DNA from: Triatoma infestans | Lineage: Eukaryota; Arthropoda; Insecta; Hemiptera; Reduviidae | DNA: 64,000 nucleotides | Assembly (NCBI GenBank): GCA_011037195.1 | Contig: JAAEAF010003317.1 | Coordinates: forward strand, 1 to 64,000 | Reading direction: 5' to 3' | Shown here: piece after piece, positions 45,958-56,699 of the stretch | Numbering within the stretch: position 1 is the stretch's first letter | Layout: each line of letters starts with the position of its first letter | Made by a program: the position numbers and the translations under genes | Notes under the pieces: generated by a model | What the model saw: the letters and a program-made list of their open reading frames with translations, nothing else | Database searches by the model: none | Told to the model about the DNA's origin: nothing

Positions 45958-46784
45958 GATCTCTGAAATAGTTTCGTATGTTTTGTAGAATTTGTTTTAA
46001 TCCGTCAAAACTCTAGACCTGTAAGTCCACATGGGTATTAACTTCAGGATCTACCTTGGAGTATCTATAAAATAGTTTTCAAAAGATTTAGTCTTATTTG
46101 TCTTATTAAGGTCTTGTGTTTTGAGTAATTATATTAGGTCAAAATTTGATCATGTTCTGAAACCATTAAACACTGCAAAAAATTTAATTACTTTCTGGAC
46201 AAAAAAACAAATATTTACTTTCTGGATAAGAAATATCCTGAACAAATATAAGATTGTAAATGGTAAAACTTAATTATTAAAGGGATAGTTAGTAATTAGA
46301 TGACTCATAGACCATCTCTGAGGTCACCCTTTTATCTTCTTCACCAATCCTTGATCTTGTATTACTAATGCAGTATATATATATATATCATACATCCTTC
46401 TGGGCTTAGACACATTACACACCCAGATGTATATATATAAAAAAGTTTACTTCCCTTAAATTGTAGCTCATTAATAAAGCAGCACTGGGACATTAAGGGT
46501 GGAAGGGTTACCAGTAAAAGGGTTAGAATTGTCATTTACCCTTCTCGTGCATCTCTCTAAATATCATCCCTTAATAAACCTCTTACTAAATCATTAAATA
46601 TATTTTCTAATACTTAAAGCATCTTTTTTGTTTGATATAAAAAAAAAAGTTTTTGTTTGACAATAGAAAAAAATTACTTCCAATAATTAAAGGGAAAATA
46701 TTGACTTTTGTACATTATAAAGCATATTAATTGTAATGAATTTCGCGTATATATAAAATTATGGAACTTTAGAATGTGAAATAT
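45958..46784. other. Unassigned
   Basis: AT-rich with a (TA)n tract near 46376-46388. No recognised gene. Confidence 0.4.
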
Positions 46785-47125
46785 GTTTGGTGTGTTGTGT
46801 TTGTTGTATGTTTGTAGTGGTGGCTTGAGCGGTTTTTAAAATAAATATATTCTTTAAGTGAAATTAAATTACTTTATCATAATAATATGCTTATAAGTAT
46901 ACTGAAATTAATTGAAATAAACTCTTATTTTATAACTTAAACTGGCACAATTCTGATGTGTTCTCCTTGGTGTCAACAACAAAACTATATTAATTAATGA
47001 TCTAGAATAAAGGCAAATCTCTATCACTGGCAAGAGTTTAAGGAGCGATTCCTGAAGCAAGTGTCCTGGCTTTGAAAGCAGAATGCAGACTGTCCGAAAG
47101 AATGCCTTCTCTTACAAAATAGTTG
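46785..47125 (+). repeat. Interspersed repeat, possible LTR plus leader (copy 2, diverged)
   Basis: Matches the 56.1 kb copy in TGGTGTGTTGTG, GTGGCTTGAGCGG, ATATATTCTTTAAG, AATAAACTCTTAT, AACTTAAACTGGCAC, CTTTGAAAGCAGAATGCAGA and GAATGCCTTCTCTTAC. The end with TTTGCCAGCGAATGT is missing. Confidence 0.55.
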
Positions 47126-47524
47126 GCCAAGTGGCATTGTATTAATTTAACGGATTCTTGCGCCTTTGTCTCTTGGTTTGCATTGACCTAGATTGTAGTA
47201 TACCTGGCTCTATCCCCATCACTAATTACACTATTTGAACTATCTAATTTTCACAAAACTATTTTCCAAAACTATTATTTTTCCATTTCGTTCTTCCGCT
47301 ACAAATGCTTTATGGTTTTGTACTTCTTGGAGCATTAATTTGTAATTGATCTGTAATTTCCTGATAAAAGCAGAAAGCCTTAAATACTTTTGCTGGAATT
47401 TTATGTACTTTGTGATGCAATTGCATAAGATCTGCCACGCATTGCCACTCCACAATCGCTAATCCATCCTATCGCCACAATCCAACGATTTCCTCCAAAT
47501 TGTACACACTTACTATATTATATT

Positions 47525-47700
47525 AGATTAGATGGTTAAAGGGGATATTGTACAGCGATCTGAAAGATCTACTGTGCCACCATAGCCATCTCATATACTA
47601 CCCATCACCGTGCTGAAGTGAGCTGAGAGGCTCCTAGAAGAGAAAATCCAAGGGTAACACTGGACCTCCGCGTAGCACTAGTCCAGCGTGCTACCATTTT
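47525..47700 (-). repeat. SINE, second family (copy 2)
   Basis: Shares GATCTGAAAGATCTACTGTG, GAGGCTCCTAGAAGAG, GACCTCCGCGTAGCACTAGT and CCAGCGTGCTACCAT with the copy at 57.4 kb. The region that would hold the B box (TGGATTCGAACTGACC in the other copy) is shortened to CACTGGACC. Confidence 0.6.
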
Positions 47701-47744
47701 AAAACCTTTCTCTAATAACATTGTTTTTATGGATGTCCTGAGGA

Positions 47745-48012
47745 GCATTAAATGGATTGCAAGATTTCAAAATTTGAAGAAAATAAGTTTAAACCCCAAT
47801 TACAACTTTACAGAACTAAGTACAGAATTTAACTTCTTTTTTTTAATCTTCTCGTAAACGGTTACAAAGTGTTCTTCATCAAACTTGGAATAATTAACAC
47901 TTCATTAATACCAATCAGTATATGAATATCAATCAGTCATGGGTGCCAATTAACTTTCACCTCATTTCATACTTACATTAATTACAGTCGTGTGAATATT
48001 TCACACTTGATT
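47745..48012 (-). repeat. ACTTTCTCTTAC family, left-end fragment
   Basis: TTTCAAAATTTGAAGAAAAT, CCCAATTACAACTTTACAG, AATCTTCTCGTAAACGGTTA, CAAACTTGGAATAATTAACA and the outer end GTCGTGTGAATATTTCACAC. Confidence 0.5.
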
Positions 48013-48386
48013 TTACCTTTTAGATTTTTTCCATAAAAAAATATGTAACTCTAAATATAAAATAAAATAAAAAATTAATAAAAAATACAAAACAAAACGA
48101 AGTAATTAATGATTTAATTATATAAAAAGGTTTTTTTTTCCCGGTTTATGTTGGAGATAATTAATTGTCCGTCTACATAACTGTATTAGTCATTTAGATG
48201 ATATTTACTATTAGTTAACAGTTACAAATGACTGGGCATTTATAAATGCGTGCAAGGGTGGCATTGTTTGGGGGGATTTTTTTTCTCTCTCTCTGCTTCC
48301 ATGAAAACTAAAATATGATACATTAGGCCACCGTTTTTATGCCAAATTTACATAATTTAATTTTGTTAAGATATGTATCTTGAGAA

Positions 48387-48450
48387 CAGCCGTGTGACTG
48401 AATAGCTAACGTTCTTGTCTTTGATAATAGAACTAAGCTTCCAGTTGACC
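48387..48450 (+). repeat. Possible tRNA-derived SINE head (decayed)
   Basis: GTGTGACTGAATAGCTAACG resembles an A box region and CTTCCAGTTGACCTC a weakened B box about 45 bases later. It is similar in layout to the head at 18.27 kb. No body or target duplication is visible. Confidence 0.3.
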
Positions 48451-48635
48451 TCTATAGTAGAGAGAGAGAGGAGTTTCAATGGTGTTAACCGGAAATATGA
48501 GGAAAATTGAACAGTTACATTTAACCATACTGACTGAGTGAAGTCAAGTATAAGATGATGAAATCTAGTAATAAATGATTGCTGAAATTAGCGGTGCTCT
48601 GATGGATTTAAGAACTGAGTAGTAATAGGTCAGGC

Positions 48636-49573
48636 ATTTCTCTCTGAAGCTGGGCACCAAAAGTGGGTGGAGCGAAGGATCCGCTCTGTTGGGCATTGGG
48701 TATACTAATGGGCCTAAGACTCTCGAGGGGACTGGGGCGGGGGTGGTTAGTCCAAGTATCAAACACTCGGAACCCATGGGTAAGTTTCCCAGCATCTTCC
48801 AGACGGAGATATACGCTATGGAAGATGCGTTCAATTTAACCTCGATCAGGGATATAGGAATCAGAAGTTTGTAATCCTTTCCGATAGTCAAGCAGCCATT
48901 AGAGCATCGAGTGCATCGAGTTATCAGCTCTAAAATGGTCTAGGAATGCCTAGGTGAACTCAATAACTGAGGCAGGAGGAATAAAGTTACATTTGGTGGG
49001 TAGGGGCTTGTTGACATTGAAGGGAATGAGATGGCCGACGCCCTGGCCAAGATAGGTGCTACGACCTCGCTTTTAGGGCCGGAACTTTTTTGTGGGGTAG
49101 CGAGGAGATCTCAACCATGGTACTCCCTCCCCGGTTTGCGGCAGTCCAAGATCTGCCTGGGAAATTGTAACCAACGGAGATCGGAGGGCTGCATCGGCTT
49201 GAGTAATCTTACGGGTTTCCTCACGGGGCATTGCCGACTTAGAGGACACCTGGTGAAGCTGTGTTTGGAAAGTGACAGCTCATGCAGATTCTGTGGGAAG
49301 TTGGAGGAAACTACATTACATCTCCTAACAGAATGCGAGGCTGCACTCAGAGAAGATTCAAGAAGCAGCTGGAGGAGGGGGATATACCCTCTCTAGAGCC
49401 TGTCAGGGTATTGGGATTCCTCAGGGATCTCAACCTGATGGAGGTTTTGTAGAACGGATGTTCAAAGGACATCTTTTCGGGTGCTGTGGACGATAACCTG
49501 CGGCAACCAGGGGGCATAGCACAATAGATCGAAAGGTTGCAGTGCATAGGACCCCCTTCAAAAAAAAAAAAAC
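48636..49573 (+). pseudogene. 5'-truncated non-LTR retrotransposon: RNase H and zinc-finger tail, poly-A
   Basis: YTNGPKTLEGTGAGVVSPS (about 48701) fits YTDGSKt..GtGaGv, with the first Asp replaced by Asn. IFQTEIYAMEDAF (48798) carries the Glu and ILSDSQAAIRASSAS (48877) the Asp. After shifts, GIEGNEMADALAKIGATTS (about 49015) has the last Asp. FLTGHCRLRGHLVKLCLES (from about 49208) and CRFCGKLEETTLHLLTECEA form the cysteine-rich tail of I/R1-group elements. The copy ends with a 14-base A tract (49560-49573). A 9-bp direct repeat AGGTCAGGC flanks it (48627-48635 and 49574-49582), so it is a 5'-truncated insertion of 938 bp. Stops and frame changes make it inactive. Confidence 0.85.
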
Positions 49574-49582
49574 AGGTCAGGC

Positions 49583-49914
49583 GCTCGATGATCTGGTCCT
49601 AGATCACAAGGACAGACAGCGTTTTAAGTACGCTTTTATTTTAACGAAACCGGTCAATAAGTTGCGTGAATTATAGCTTTTAGGGTTGGAAAGAACTGTC
49701 GTGTTAGTGTGCCATTTTTTCGTGCGCGCTTACAGCAATCGGTCTCAGTCCTGAGTTGATCCTGTTCCACAGACATTTCTCCAAAGATATGGCTTATAGG
49801 ATACCTGCCAGTTCTTTCTTTCAGTTTCAAATTAGTAGCGGCCCCTTAGCTAGTAAATCAGCTCTTTTCAGTCGTCTAAACATGTAATCTTGTGAAGCTA
49901 TATTTCTTAGTATC
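49583..49914. other. Unassigned
   Basis: Moderately complex sequence with no recognised gene. It includes ACGAAACCGGTCAATAAG near 49644, which lacks the rest of a hammerhead core. Confidence 0.4.
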
Positions 49915-50105
49915 CTCGGTTGATGAAATTTGACAGAAACCTTCATAGCAGATGTAATGATGGCACCTGAACAGAACATTATGTGTGAGTTTCTCACGTT
50001 TCATACACACACACACACTTACCAATCGTAGACAAATTTTTGTTCGTATTCAGTCAGCTATTCTGATGAAAAATCAATTTTGAAAGATCGTTGCACTTAA
50101 GGCCC
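49915..50105 (+). repeat. ACTTTCTCTTAC family, right-half fragment
   Basis: TCGGTTGATGAAATTTGACA, AACCTTCATAGCAGATG, AATGATGGCACCTGAACAGA and ATACACACACACAC, then a diverged terminal part. Confidence 0.5.
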
Positions 50106-50574
50106 ACAGATAGTCATTTAACAAATAAATTTTCCAGAAGTAGTACAACCCTTTGATATATTATATGAAATAAAATGGAAATACGTTAGAATGAATTTTT
50201 TGAAACATTGTACATAGTAAAGTAGAAAGTATATATATATTAATGTAGTTCTGTAATTATAAATTTGTTAACATCAGAAAACTTAAGTCACATCACTTGA
50301 GTTGGTTAGTGGATATGCCAAAAAATTGTTACACATTATGTTAAAAGTAAGTAAGCTAAGTTCGGTTAAGTTTAAAACTTTTTCTTTTAAACAAGAAATG
50401 TAAATTGCAAGATTTACTCTCCAGCGGAGCTCCTTTTCTCCTGTTTACTTCGAAAGCGGTACATTACCTGTTACAAATCTCGTGCGCTAACTTGGCCATT
50501 CATAGGCAAATGACACATGGAACTCACACACAAGACTTAAAAAACAAATAATGACTAAAACGTGCCAAACTTCT
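50106..50574. other. Unassigned
   Basis: No recognised gene or repeat beyond AT-rich text. Confidence 0.4.
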
Positions 50575-51060
50575 TTACAGACTTCATGGAAGACGATCTA
50601 GAAACGTATCAAGACAATCTAGAATTACCTGCAGAATTGAACCTACGTGGACTTATGGACTAGAACTGTGGGGTTCAGCCAAACCTATAAGCGTACTAAC
50701 CATTCAATCCAAACTACTTCCGCAAAGAAACTACGCTCCCTACTATGACACAAAGTTTACTCTCCATAAAGACCTCAATATACCTTAATGTACTATAGTT
50801 TTAACATGTCAAGATGACAAAATATCTCAAATGCCATACCGGTCTGTATATTTCCATCTACCATTCCTGACAATCTTTCTCGTCGTTTAAATCGCCAGTG
50901 GCCCCATGATTTTCTTCGGAATTAATCAAGCACCCCTACTACATCCCACAGAGATTGCTACCATTGGGTGGGTAGTTTCTCTCCTCCTGCTCCTCACATC
51001 AAGATATCAACTCATCTCATCCTAATTACTTTATTGTTTGGTCAGTGCATACAGGTGTCT
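50575..51060 (+). pseudogene. Jockey-type retrotransposon, RT C-terminal and 3' end
   Basis: One frame reads CRIEPTWTYGLELWGSAKPI (about 50632-50690), SVLTIQSKLLPQRNYAPYYD and TKFTLHKDLNIP (about 50750). This fits the Jockey block w.YGiqLWGsas.sn...iq..q.k.LR.i..Apwyv.n..lh.DL.ip.v. LSRRLNRQWPHDF follows in another frame (about 50876), matching the usual RLkR..p.DL near the end of ORF2. Stops and shifts disrupt it. It is a different piece from the Jockey RT core at 12.5 kb, and the two cannot be shown to be one family. Confidence 0.7.
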
Positions 51061-51416
51061 TGGAAAAGGTATAACCATTGACATCGAATAGAAGTGAATG
51101 GACATGTGATATCAGCTGGAGATTCCCTATATGGGTAAAAGTAAAAACCGTAATGATTTCAAACATCAGTTATCTCTCTGAGGGCCTTAAGTGTAATGAA
51201 ATACGATGTATACTGTTTTCAGGCTAGGATCCTTATAGGTTTTCAGAATCTCTATTAAAGTATTCAACATTTTAAAGGTTTTAATAGTGTTAAATGTTTG
51301 CCAAAAATGTAAAATATTACTTCAAAATCTAAAACCTTATTTTTAAAAATAGTCATTTCACATATTCAGCAAGAAAATGTTTGGTTTTTATGTAATAAGT
51401 GATATAATTCTTTTCA
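51061..51416. other. Unassigned
   Basis: No recognised gene. AT-rich between the Jockey fragment and the next full repeat copy. Confidence 0.4.
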
Positions 51417-51550
51417 TTTTACTTTCTCTCACTCCTAGTAAGAGGAAGTATTGTAATCGTGTTAAATTTTCGATATTGAGTTTTCACCGGAAATATCCGT
51501 TTGAGGTCCCCTGAGTCCAAAAAAGTGGTTTTTAACAAATGGTCTGTGTA

Positions 51551-51583
<33 letters not shown>

Positions 51584-52434
51584 CTGTGTGTTTGTGAACA
51601 GCATAGCTCAAAAACGAAAAACCGTAGAAAGCTGAAACTTGATATTCCGTTTAAGTATCACTATGCGATCTGACTGTGCGTTATCTGTCAAAATTCCTCC
51701 ACCGGAAGTACTACTTTACTAGTTGTTTTTTTTACTTTTTTGCGTTTTTCCAAAAATGGCTCCAACGATTTTCTTTAATCTTGGTACATCAACTATACAT
51801 ACAAGGTGCTACAACTTTTATTTGAAACATTTCTCTGGGAAAATTCATTTAAGGGCACTTTTGGGGGAGGGGAGGGGTTAGGTTTTCCTCTAAAGTGCTA
51901 TTTCAGTTTATTGTGCAATTCGGTCATATAAATAATGTTAATTAGAGTTAAATATGTTGTTGAAATTCCGAGTTTGAGGAAACTCGGATAACCGGAAGTG
52001 CTTTTGTTTTAACACTTTACTAAATGACTTTTTCGCGATTTTCTCAAAAATGGCGCCGACGATTTTCTTGAAACTTCAGATATAAACTAAACATTCAAAG
52101 ATCTACAACTTTTATATAAAATATTTCTCTGGAAAAATTCATTTAAGGGCACTTTTAGGAGTGGGGGTAGGGTTACAGCTTCCTCTAAAGTGGCATCATA
52201 CTTGATTATACAACTCTATCATCCAAATGAAATTAATTAGAAATAAATAGATGATCAAAATTCCGAGTTTAAAGGAAATCAGTAAACTGGAAGTACGCTT
52301 TTACTGAATAGTTTCTTTCAGTTTTCGACAAATTTCATTAAATTTGGTGCACAAACTATAACCCAGTTCTCAATTATAATTTTGAGAACTGGAGTAAGAG
52401 AAAGTTGTGTGAGTGTTTCACACCAGATTTTTTT
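51417..52434 (-). mobile_element. ACTTTCTCTTAC family, near full-length copy 3
   Basis: Plus-strand ends are TTTTACTTTCTCTCACTCC and GGAGTAAGAGAAAGTTGTGT with GTGAGTGTTTCACACCAGA. Read on the minus strand, the order is the same as at 23.8 kb, including the two CCCCA/CCC blocks with AAGTGCCCTTAAATGAATTT, the CATAGTGATACTTAAACGGA block and a (CA)n spacer (51547-51584). No coding capacity. Confidence 0.85.
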
Positions 52435-52699
52435 TTTAAAACTAAAATATAAACGAAATATATAAATATATAAAGTTAACTAGCTACTATAAACCATAAA
52501 AGCTACTTTTATTACTATAAAATAATAATAAAAAAATATATTTTCAACCATCCTGTTATTATCAACAATTACGCTCCATTAAGTTGAAGATTATATAAAA
52601 ATGAAACCCATTTGAAGTTCGCAAATACTATTCAAAATATTTTATTTATAATGGTTTAGAATAAAATGTTTACATGAGCAGTATTTTTTTATTTTATTA

Positions 52700-53582
52700 T
52701 TATTTCTTACTCCTAGTAAGCAAAGAGTAAGTATTGCGACCGTATGAAATTTTCAAAATTGAGTTACATTGAAAAATATACTTTTGAGCTGTGCTGAGCA
52801 CGAAAAAATGATTTAACGAATATGTATGCTGTATATGTATGCTTTGTGTGTGTGTGTGAACACAATATCTGAAAAAACGTAAAACGCAGGAAGCTCCGTT
52901 TACATACTGCCTCCTTATCTGTCACGAAGGTTTTAGACAAAATTCATAGCCCGGAAGGGGGGATTTTACTGAGTGAATGTTTCAGTTTTTCGCGTTTTTC
53001 TACGAAAAAGTTCTAACGATTCCTTGAACTTCGTATACTATCTTCTCTATAAATACTTATAACTTTTATTTGAAACATTTGCCCGGAAAAATTGATTTTG
53101 AGGGTTCTGAGGGAACATTATACTTCCATCTAAAATGCCACTTCAGTGAAATATATGGTTTTACCACTTATGTTATTTTAATATACATTAGCATGAATGA
53201 TAGAATTCCAAACTTGAGGAAAATCAATTAACCGGAAGTGCTATTGTACAAAATACGTTTTTGATTTTTTTGGAATTTTCTTGAAAACGGCTACAAAAAG
53301 ATTTTCTTTAAACTTGAAATGCTCACTGCAAAGATAAAAACGTTCACTTTTATTTAATACATTTATCAAAAAAAAATAACGTTAATGGAGTTTTGGGGCT
53401 ACCATGACGCTCCTATATTCTTGAGACAGAGTGGACCACAGTGACCACTCAGGTACCACCTTTCTTTTCAACCAACTAAACGTTTTGTAAACATTACAAT
53501 ATTATAAGGAAAAGTTGTTTAAATTGCATTATTTGGATAAATAGAAAGTCGTAAGAGGGTTTCACATCAGACTTTTTGACGC
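52700..53582 (-). mobile_element. ACTTTCTCTTAC family, short subfamily, near full-length copy
   Basis: Plus-strand ends are TTTCTTACTCCTAGTAAGCA and AGAAAGTCGTAAGAGGGTTT with TCACATCAGAC. The centre is of the second type: GGAAAAATTGATTTTGAGGG, AAATGCCACTTCAGTGAAAT, CATTAGCATGAATGATAGAA and TAACCGGAAGTGCTATTGTA. A (GT)n spacer lies at 52841-52857. It lies about 265 bp from copy 3, in the same orientation. Confidence 0.75.
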
Positions 53583-54175
53583 AGTGTATGGCGTCAGATT
53601 CACTAGAAACAATTCCTTAATTACTTAAGAAAACTTCGACAAAAAAATCAACTATCGTGGAAGCAAAATTTTCTCTTGAAACACTAAAAGAATAAAAAAT
53701 CAAAGTCGGCCAGGAGAAGAACAAGAAAAATCTAGAAGGCATGTGTAACAGTTTTGCAACCTCTCATCGCAGACCTTAACCTCTATACTATACTATAAAA
53801 CCTACACACACAAACACAAATACTACACACCCTCATGGGACACATTGTGGTGGATTAGACTACAAACCGGACCACCTGGTTCACTACAGCTTACCAACCA
53901 TACACCACCCCCCTTTTTTTTTTTTTATTTTTTTTATATACTAATACAGTCACACAAAACCAATGAGAGAGCTCCTCATGACCGCAACCATATACACTTT
54001 CGTAGAACTACAACACCGCCCATACTGTACTAGATCCCACATTTCTAATTAAAGGGTACATGCAAAAGATCTCACAAACCATTCAACCCCTAATTTTTCT
54101 CAGATGGTAGGCCACCAGTATTTTTCTCTTCTTTCTTTTCAGCTCAACTCTAATAAATATAAATAATAAAAAATC
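53583..54175. other. Unassigned
   Basis: No gene recognised. A T run lies at 53912-53926. Confidence 0.4.
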
Positions 54176-55589
54176 TTGGTTGTGAAACACTCACACAACT
54201 ATCTCTTACTCCAGTTTTCAAAATTGTAATTGACACTAACTTTATAGCTAGTGAAATTAAATTTAATGAAATTCATCCGTACTTTTATGGTGAAAATCAC
54301 AAAAACTGAAAAAATTGTTCAGTAAAAATAAAACTTCCCGTTTACTAATTTTCTTTAAACTCGGAATTTTGACAATGTATTTATTTCTAATTAATTTTGT
54401 CTAGATGGTAGAATTGTATAGTCAAATAAGATAGCACTTTAAAGACAAACATAATGCTACCCCGCTACCCGCTTAAATGAGTTTACCTGGAGAAATATTT
54501 CAAATAAAAGTTGTAGCTCTTAACATATGTGTAGTTCACATACTTAGTTTAAAGAAAATCTTTGGAGCCGTTTTAGAAAAAGCAGCACATGGGAAAATAC
54601 TTTTCAGTAAAAACGCACTTCCGGTCTTCTGATTTTCTTCAAACATGGAATTTCAACAACATCTTTAATTGTAATTAATATTATTTTCATGACAGAATTG
54701 TGTAATAAACTGAACTGGCACATTAAAGAGCGACCAAATCCTACCCCTCCCCCAAAAGTACCTTTAAGTGCTTTTTCTTGGAGAAATGTTTCAAATAAAA
54801 ATTGTAGATCTTTGTATGTCTAGTTGATATATCAAGTTTAAAACAAATCGTTGGACCCATTTTCGAGAAAATTGCAAAAAATTAAAAAAAAAACTGACGG
54901 CGATTTTTCAAAATGTTTTATTGGTGATTGTACTGCTTATGTAGTTTTTAATATGCACTGTAATCCGAAAAAAATTGAAATGTGACGACGTCACGAATTC
55001 GCAAAGAAAACATTTCAAAATCAATTTTTCCTGAAAAATGTTTCAATTAATAAATGATAGATTTTCTGTTTAGTTTAGCATTCCAACTTTAAAGAAAATT
55101 AAAGAAAAGTATAGAAGTGCATTTAATGAACTCTAACTTGTTTAGATAGTAAGAACCGGAAATTGTACTGGAGTGATAATTTAGGGGAACCGTTAACAGT
55201 GCTAGCTCGCATAGAACTCCAAAATAAAATTTTCCTAGAAAATTCTTCCAGAACAAAAGTGATAGATTTTCATTTGTACTTAATATTTTAGCGAAGATTA
55301 AAGAATAAAATCGTAGAAGCTATTTTTGAGGAAAATCTAAAAAAAAGAAGAAAAAAAAAATTGATAAAGTCGAACTTCCGGATTACGGATTTTGATTGAA
55401 ACCTTCGAGCCGGATACAATGATGGTATCTAAGCGGAACATTATCGATGAGCAGCCTGCCTGGGAGTTTTTTCTTTTTTTCATTTTTGAGATATTTTGTT
55501 CACAGATACAACAACACACACGTATATACAGACCACTCGCTACAATATACTTGTTCCGAATCCCGAGGGATCTGCAAAACCTACTACAT

Positions 55590-55856
55590 AGTTGTTGTGA
55601 TTGGTTCCGCAGAGCTGCAAACATCACAGACATTTTCTGTGTTAGCCTGCTTCATTTTGTGGTCATCGCCCATCTTCAGGATGCGTTAGTCAAATAGTGT
55701 GATAACACAGACTTGCATAGAGCAAATTTAATTTACACACTTGAGTGTATAAACTGTGAATTTGCTCAGTGCAAAAACACATCCTGAAGATGGGCGAACG
55801 CCCGAAACCGGTCGATGACCACAAAATGAAGCAGGCTATCACGGAAAATGTCTCTG
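55590..55856 (+). mobile_element. Palindromic hammerhead-bearing element, copy B
   Basis: The left arm (55590-55690) is an inverted copy of the right arm (55775-55856). AGCCTGCTTCATTTTGTGGT with CATCGCCCATCTTCAGGATG faces ATCCTGAAGATGGGCG and GATGACCACAAAATGAAGCA. Between the arms lies ATAACACAGACTTGCATAGA plus AGCAAATT and its inverted relative AATTTGCTCAGTGCA. Imperfect direct repeats flank it: AAAACCTACTACAT (55576-55589) and AAAACTATTACAT (55857-55869). The left arm has lost about 18 bases covering the GAAACCGGTC part, so only the right arm keeps a full hammerhead core. No coding capacity. Confidence 0.75.
55780..55817 (+). ncRNA. Hammerhead-ribozyme-like motif (copy B, best preserved)
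   Basis: CAUC (stem I, 55780-55783), CUGAAGA (55784-55790), one extra U, GGGC-GAAC-GCCC (stem II, four G-C pairs), GAAA (55804-55807), CCGGUC (stem III through the self-complementary ACCGGU, expected cleavage after the C at 55813), GAUG (55814-55817) pairing with CAUC. Both invariant boxes are intact. A zero-loop stem III implies that it would work as a dimer or in tandem, as reported for retrozyme-type and Penelope-type hammerheads. Confidence 0.7.
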
Positions 55857-56119
55857 AAAACTATTACATTCCTATTAAAAAAGTAATTTCGAGTATTTGA
55901 CCCGATCATAGTATTCTTCTTCTTTTTATAGTATTAGGAGTAAATATTTAAAATCATGGCTGTTATATTAAATACGTATTTACAGAGATCTACACATTTG
56001 AAAATCTATAAAAAATAAATATCTGGTGTTATACACTCAAATGATATCTCACATCACATCTCTTTTATTACAATTTACATACTTTTATATAACATTTTAC
56101 TAAATATTACATGTCTTCT

Positions 56120-56675
56120 ATTTCATTTCAAGGAGGTGAAATGTAATTGGTGTGATGTGTTGTAGTGAGCGGTAGTGGCTTGTGGCGTGAGCGGTTTAGT
56201 TAAGGGCTTGTGTGTATGTTCAAAGAGAAGAGAAGTAATAAGAAATATTTAAGAAAACACTGGTAGATTAAATTAAGTATATTATCTTTAAAGAAATTTA
56301 AATGCTTTTCAATAACACAATAATTATGTTTATAAATCAATTATTTATATAGATTAAATGCAAAACTCTTATGTTTTAACTTATAACTGGCACTGATGTT
56401 TACTGGTTCGTTGTCTGTATCAGACTGATCTTGTTTGAAAGCAGAATGCAGACTGCAGAATGCCTTCTCTTGTTAGTACAAATCTTCCCCTGAGAGAAGG
56501 GGTGAAAAGACAAAGCTACCAAAGTTTTGTGAACTCTAAAAGACAAAGCTAACCAGGTTCTTTGAACTCTTTCTGTAGTCTTCTACCTGTGTGTACCCTT
56601 TTTGCCAGCGAATGTGAATTTTTCTCTCAAATAAAATAAAAATAATTTCTATAATTCTGGCATCCATCATAGAGG
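56120..56675 (+). repeat. Interspersed repeat, possible LTR plus leader (copy 3, longest)
   Basis: Starts near ATGTAATTGGTGTGATGTGT. It passes TAGTGGCTTGTGGCGTGAGC, AGAGAAGAGAAGTAATAAGA, GCAAAACTCTTATGTTTTAA and CTTATAACTGGCACTGATG, then GAATGCCTTCTCTTGTTAGT. It ends after TTTTTGCCAGCGAATGT and CTGGCATCCATCATAG. The copies at 11.5-11.95 kb (inverted) and 46.8-47.1 kb share this order. Confidence 0.6.
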
Positions 56676-56699
56676 CAAACTAAATTTAATAAAATGAAA

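Larger units (their letters stand above)
54176..55950 (+). mobile_element. ACTTTCTCTTAC family, long copy with nested hammerhead element
   Basis: The left end is GTTGTGAAACACTCACACAA with CTATCTCTTACTCC. Long-type modules (CACTTCCGGTCTTCTGATTT at 54618) are followed by short-type modules (TTCCGGATTACGGATTTTGA at 55376). The terminal module resumes at 55870 (AGTAATTTCGAGTATTTGAC, ATAGTATTCTTCTTC, TATTAGGAGTAAA). It therefore looks like a chimera of both subfamilies, about 1.5 kb without the nested insertion at 55590-55856. Confidence 0.7.

Noticed and set aside
49644..49661. GAAACCGGTC-like text
   Set aside because: The CUGANGA box and stem II are absent on the 5' side, so it is not counted as a hammerhead.
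55392..55697. 101-residue plus-strand frame
   Set aside because: It spans the junction between the repeat family and the nested hammerhead element, so it cannot be an old gene.
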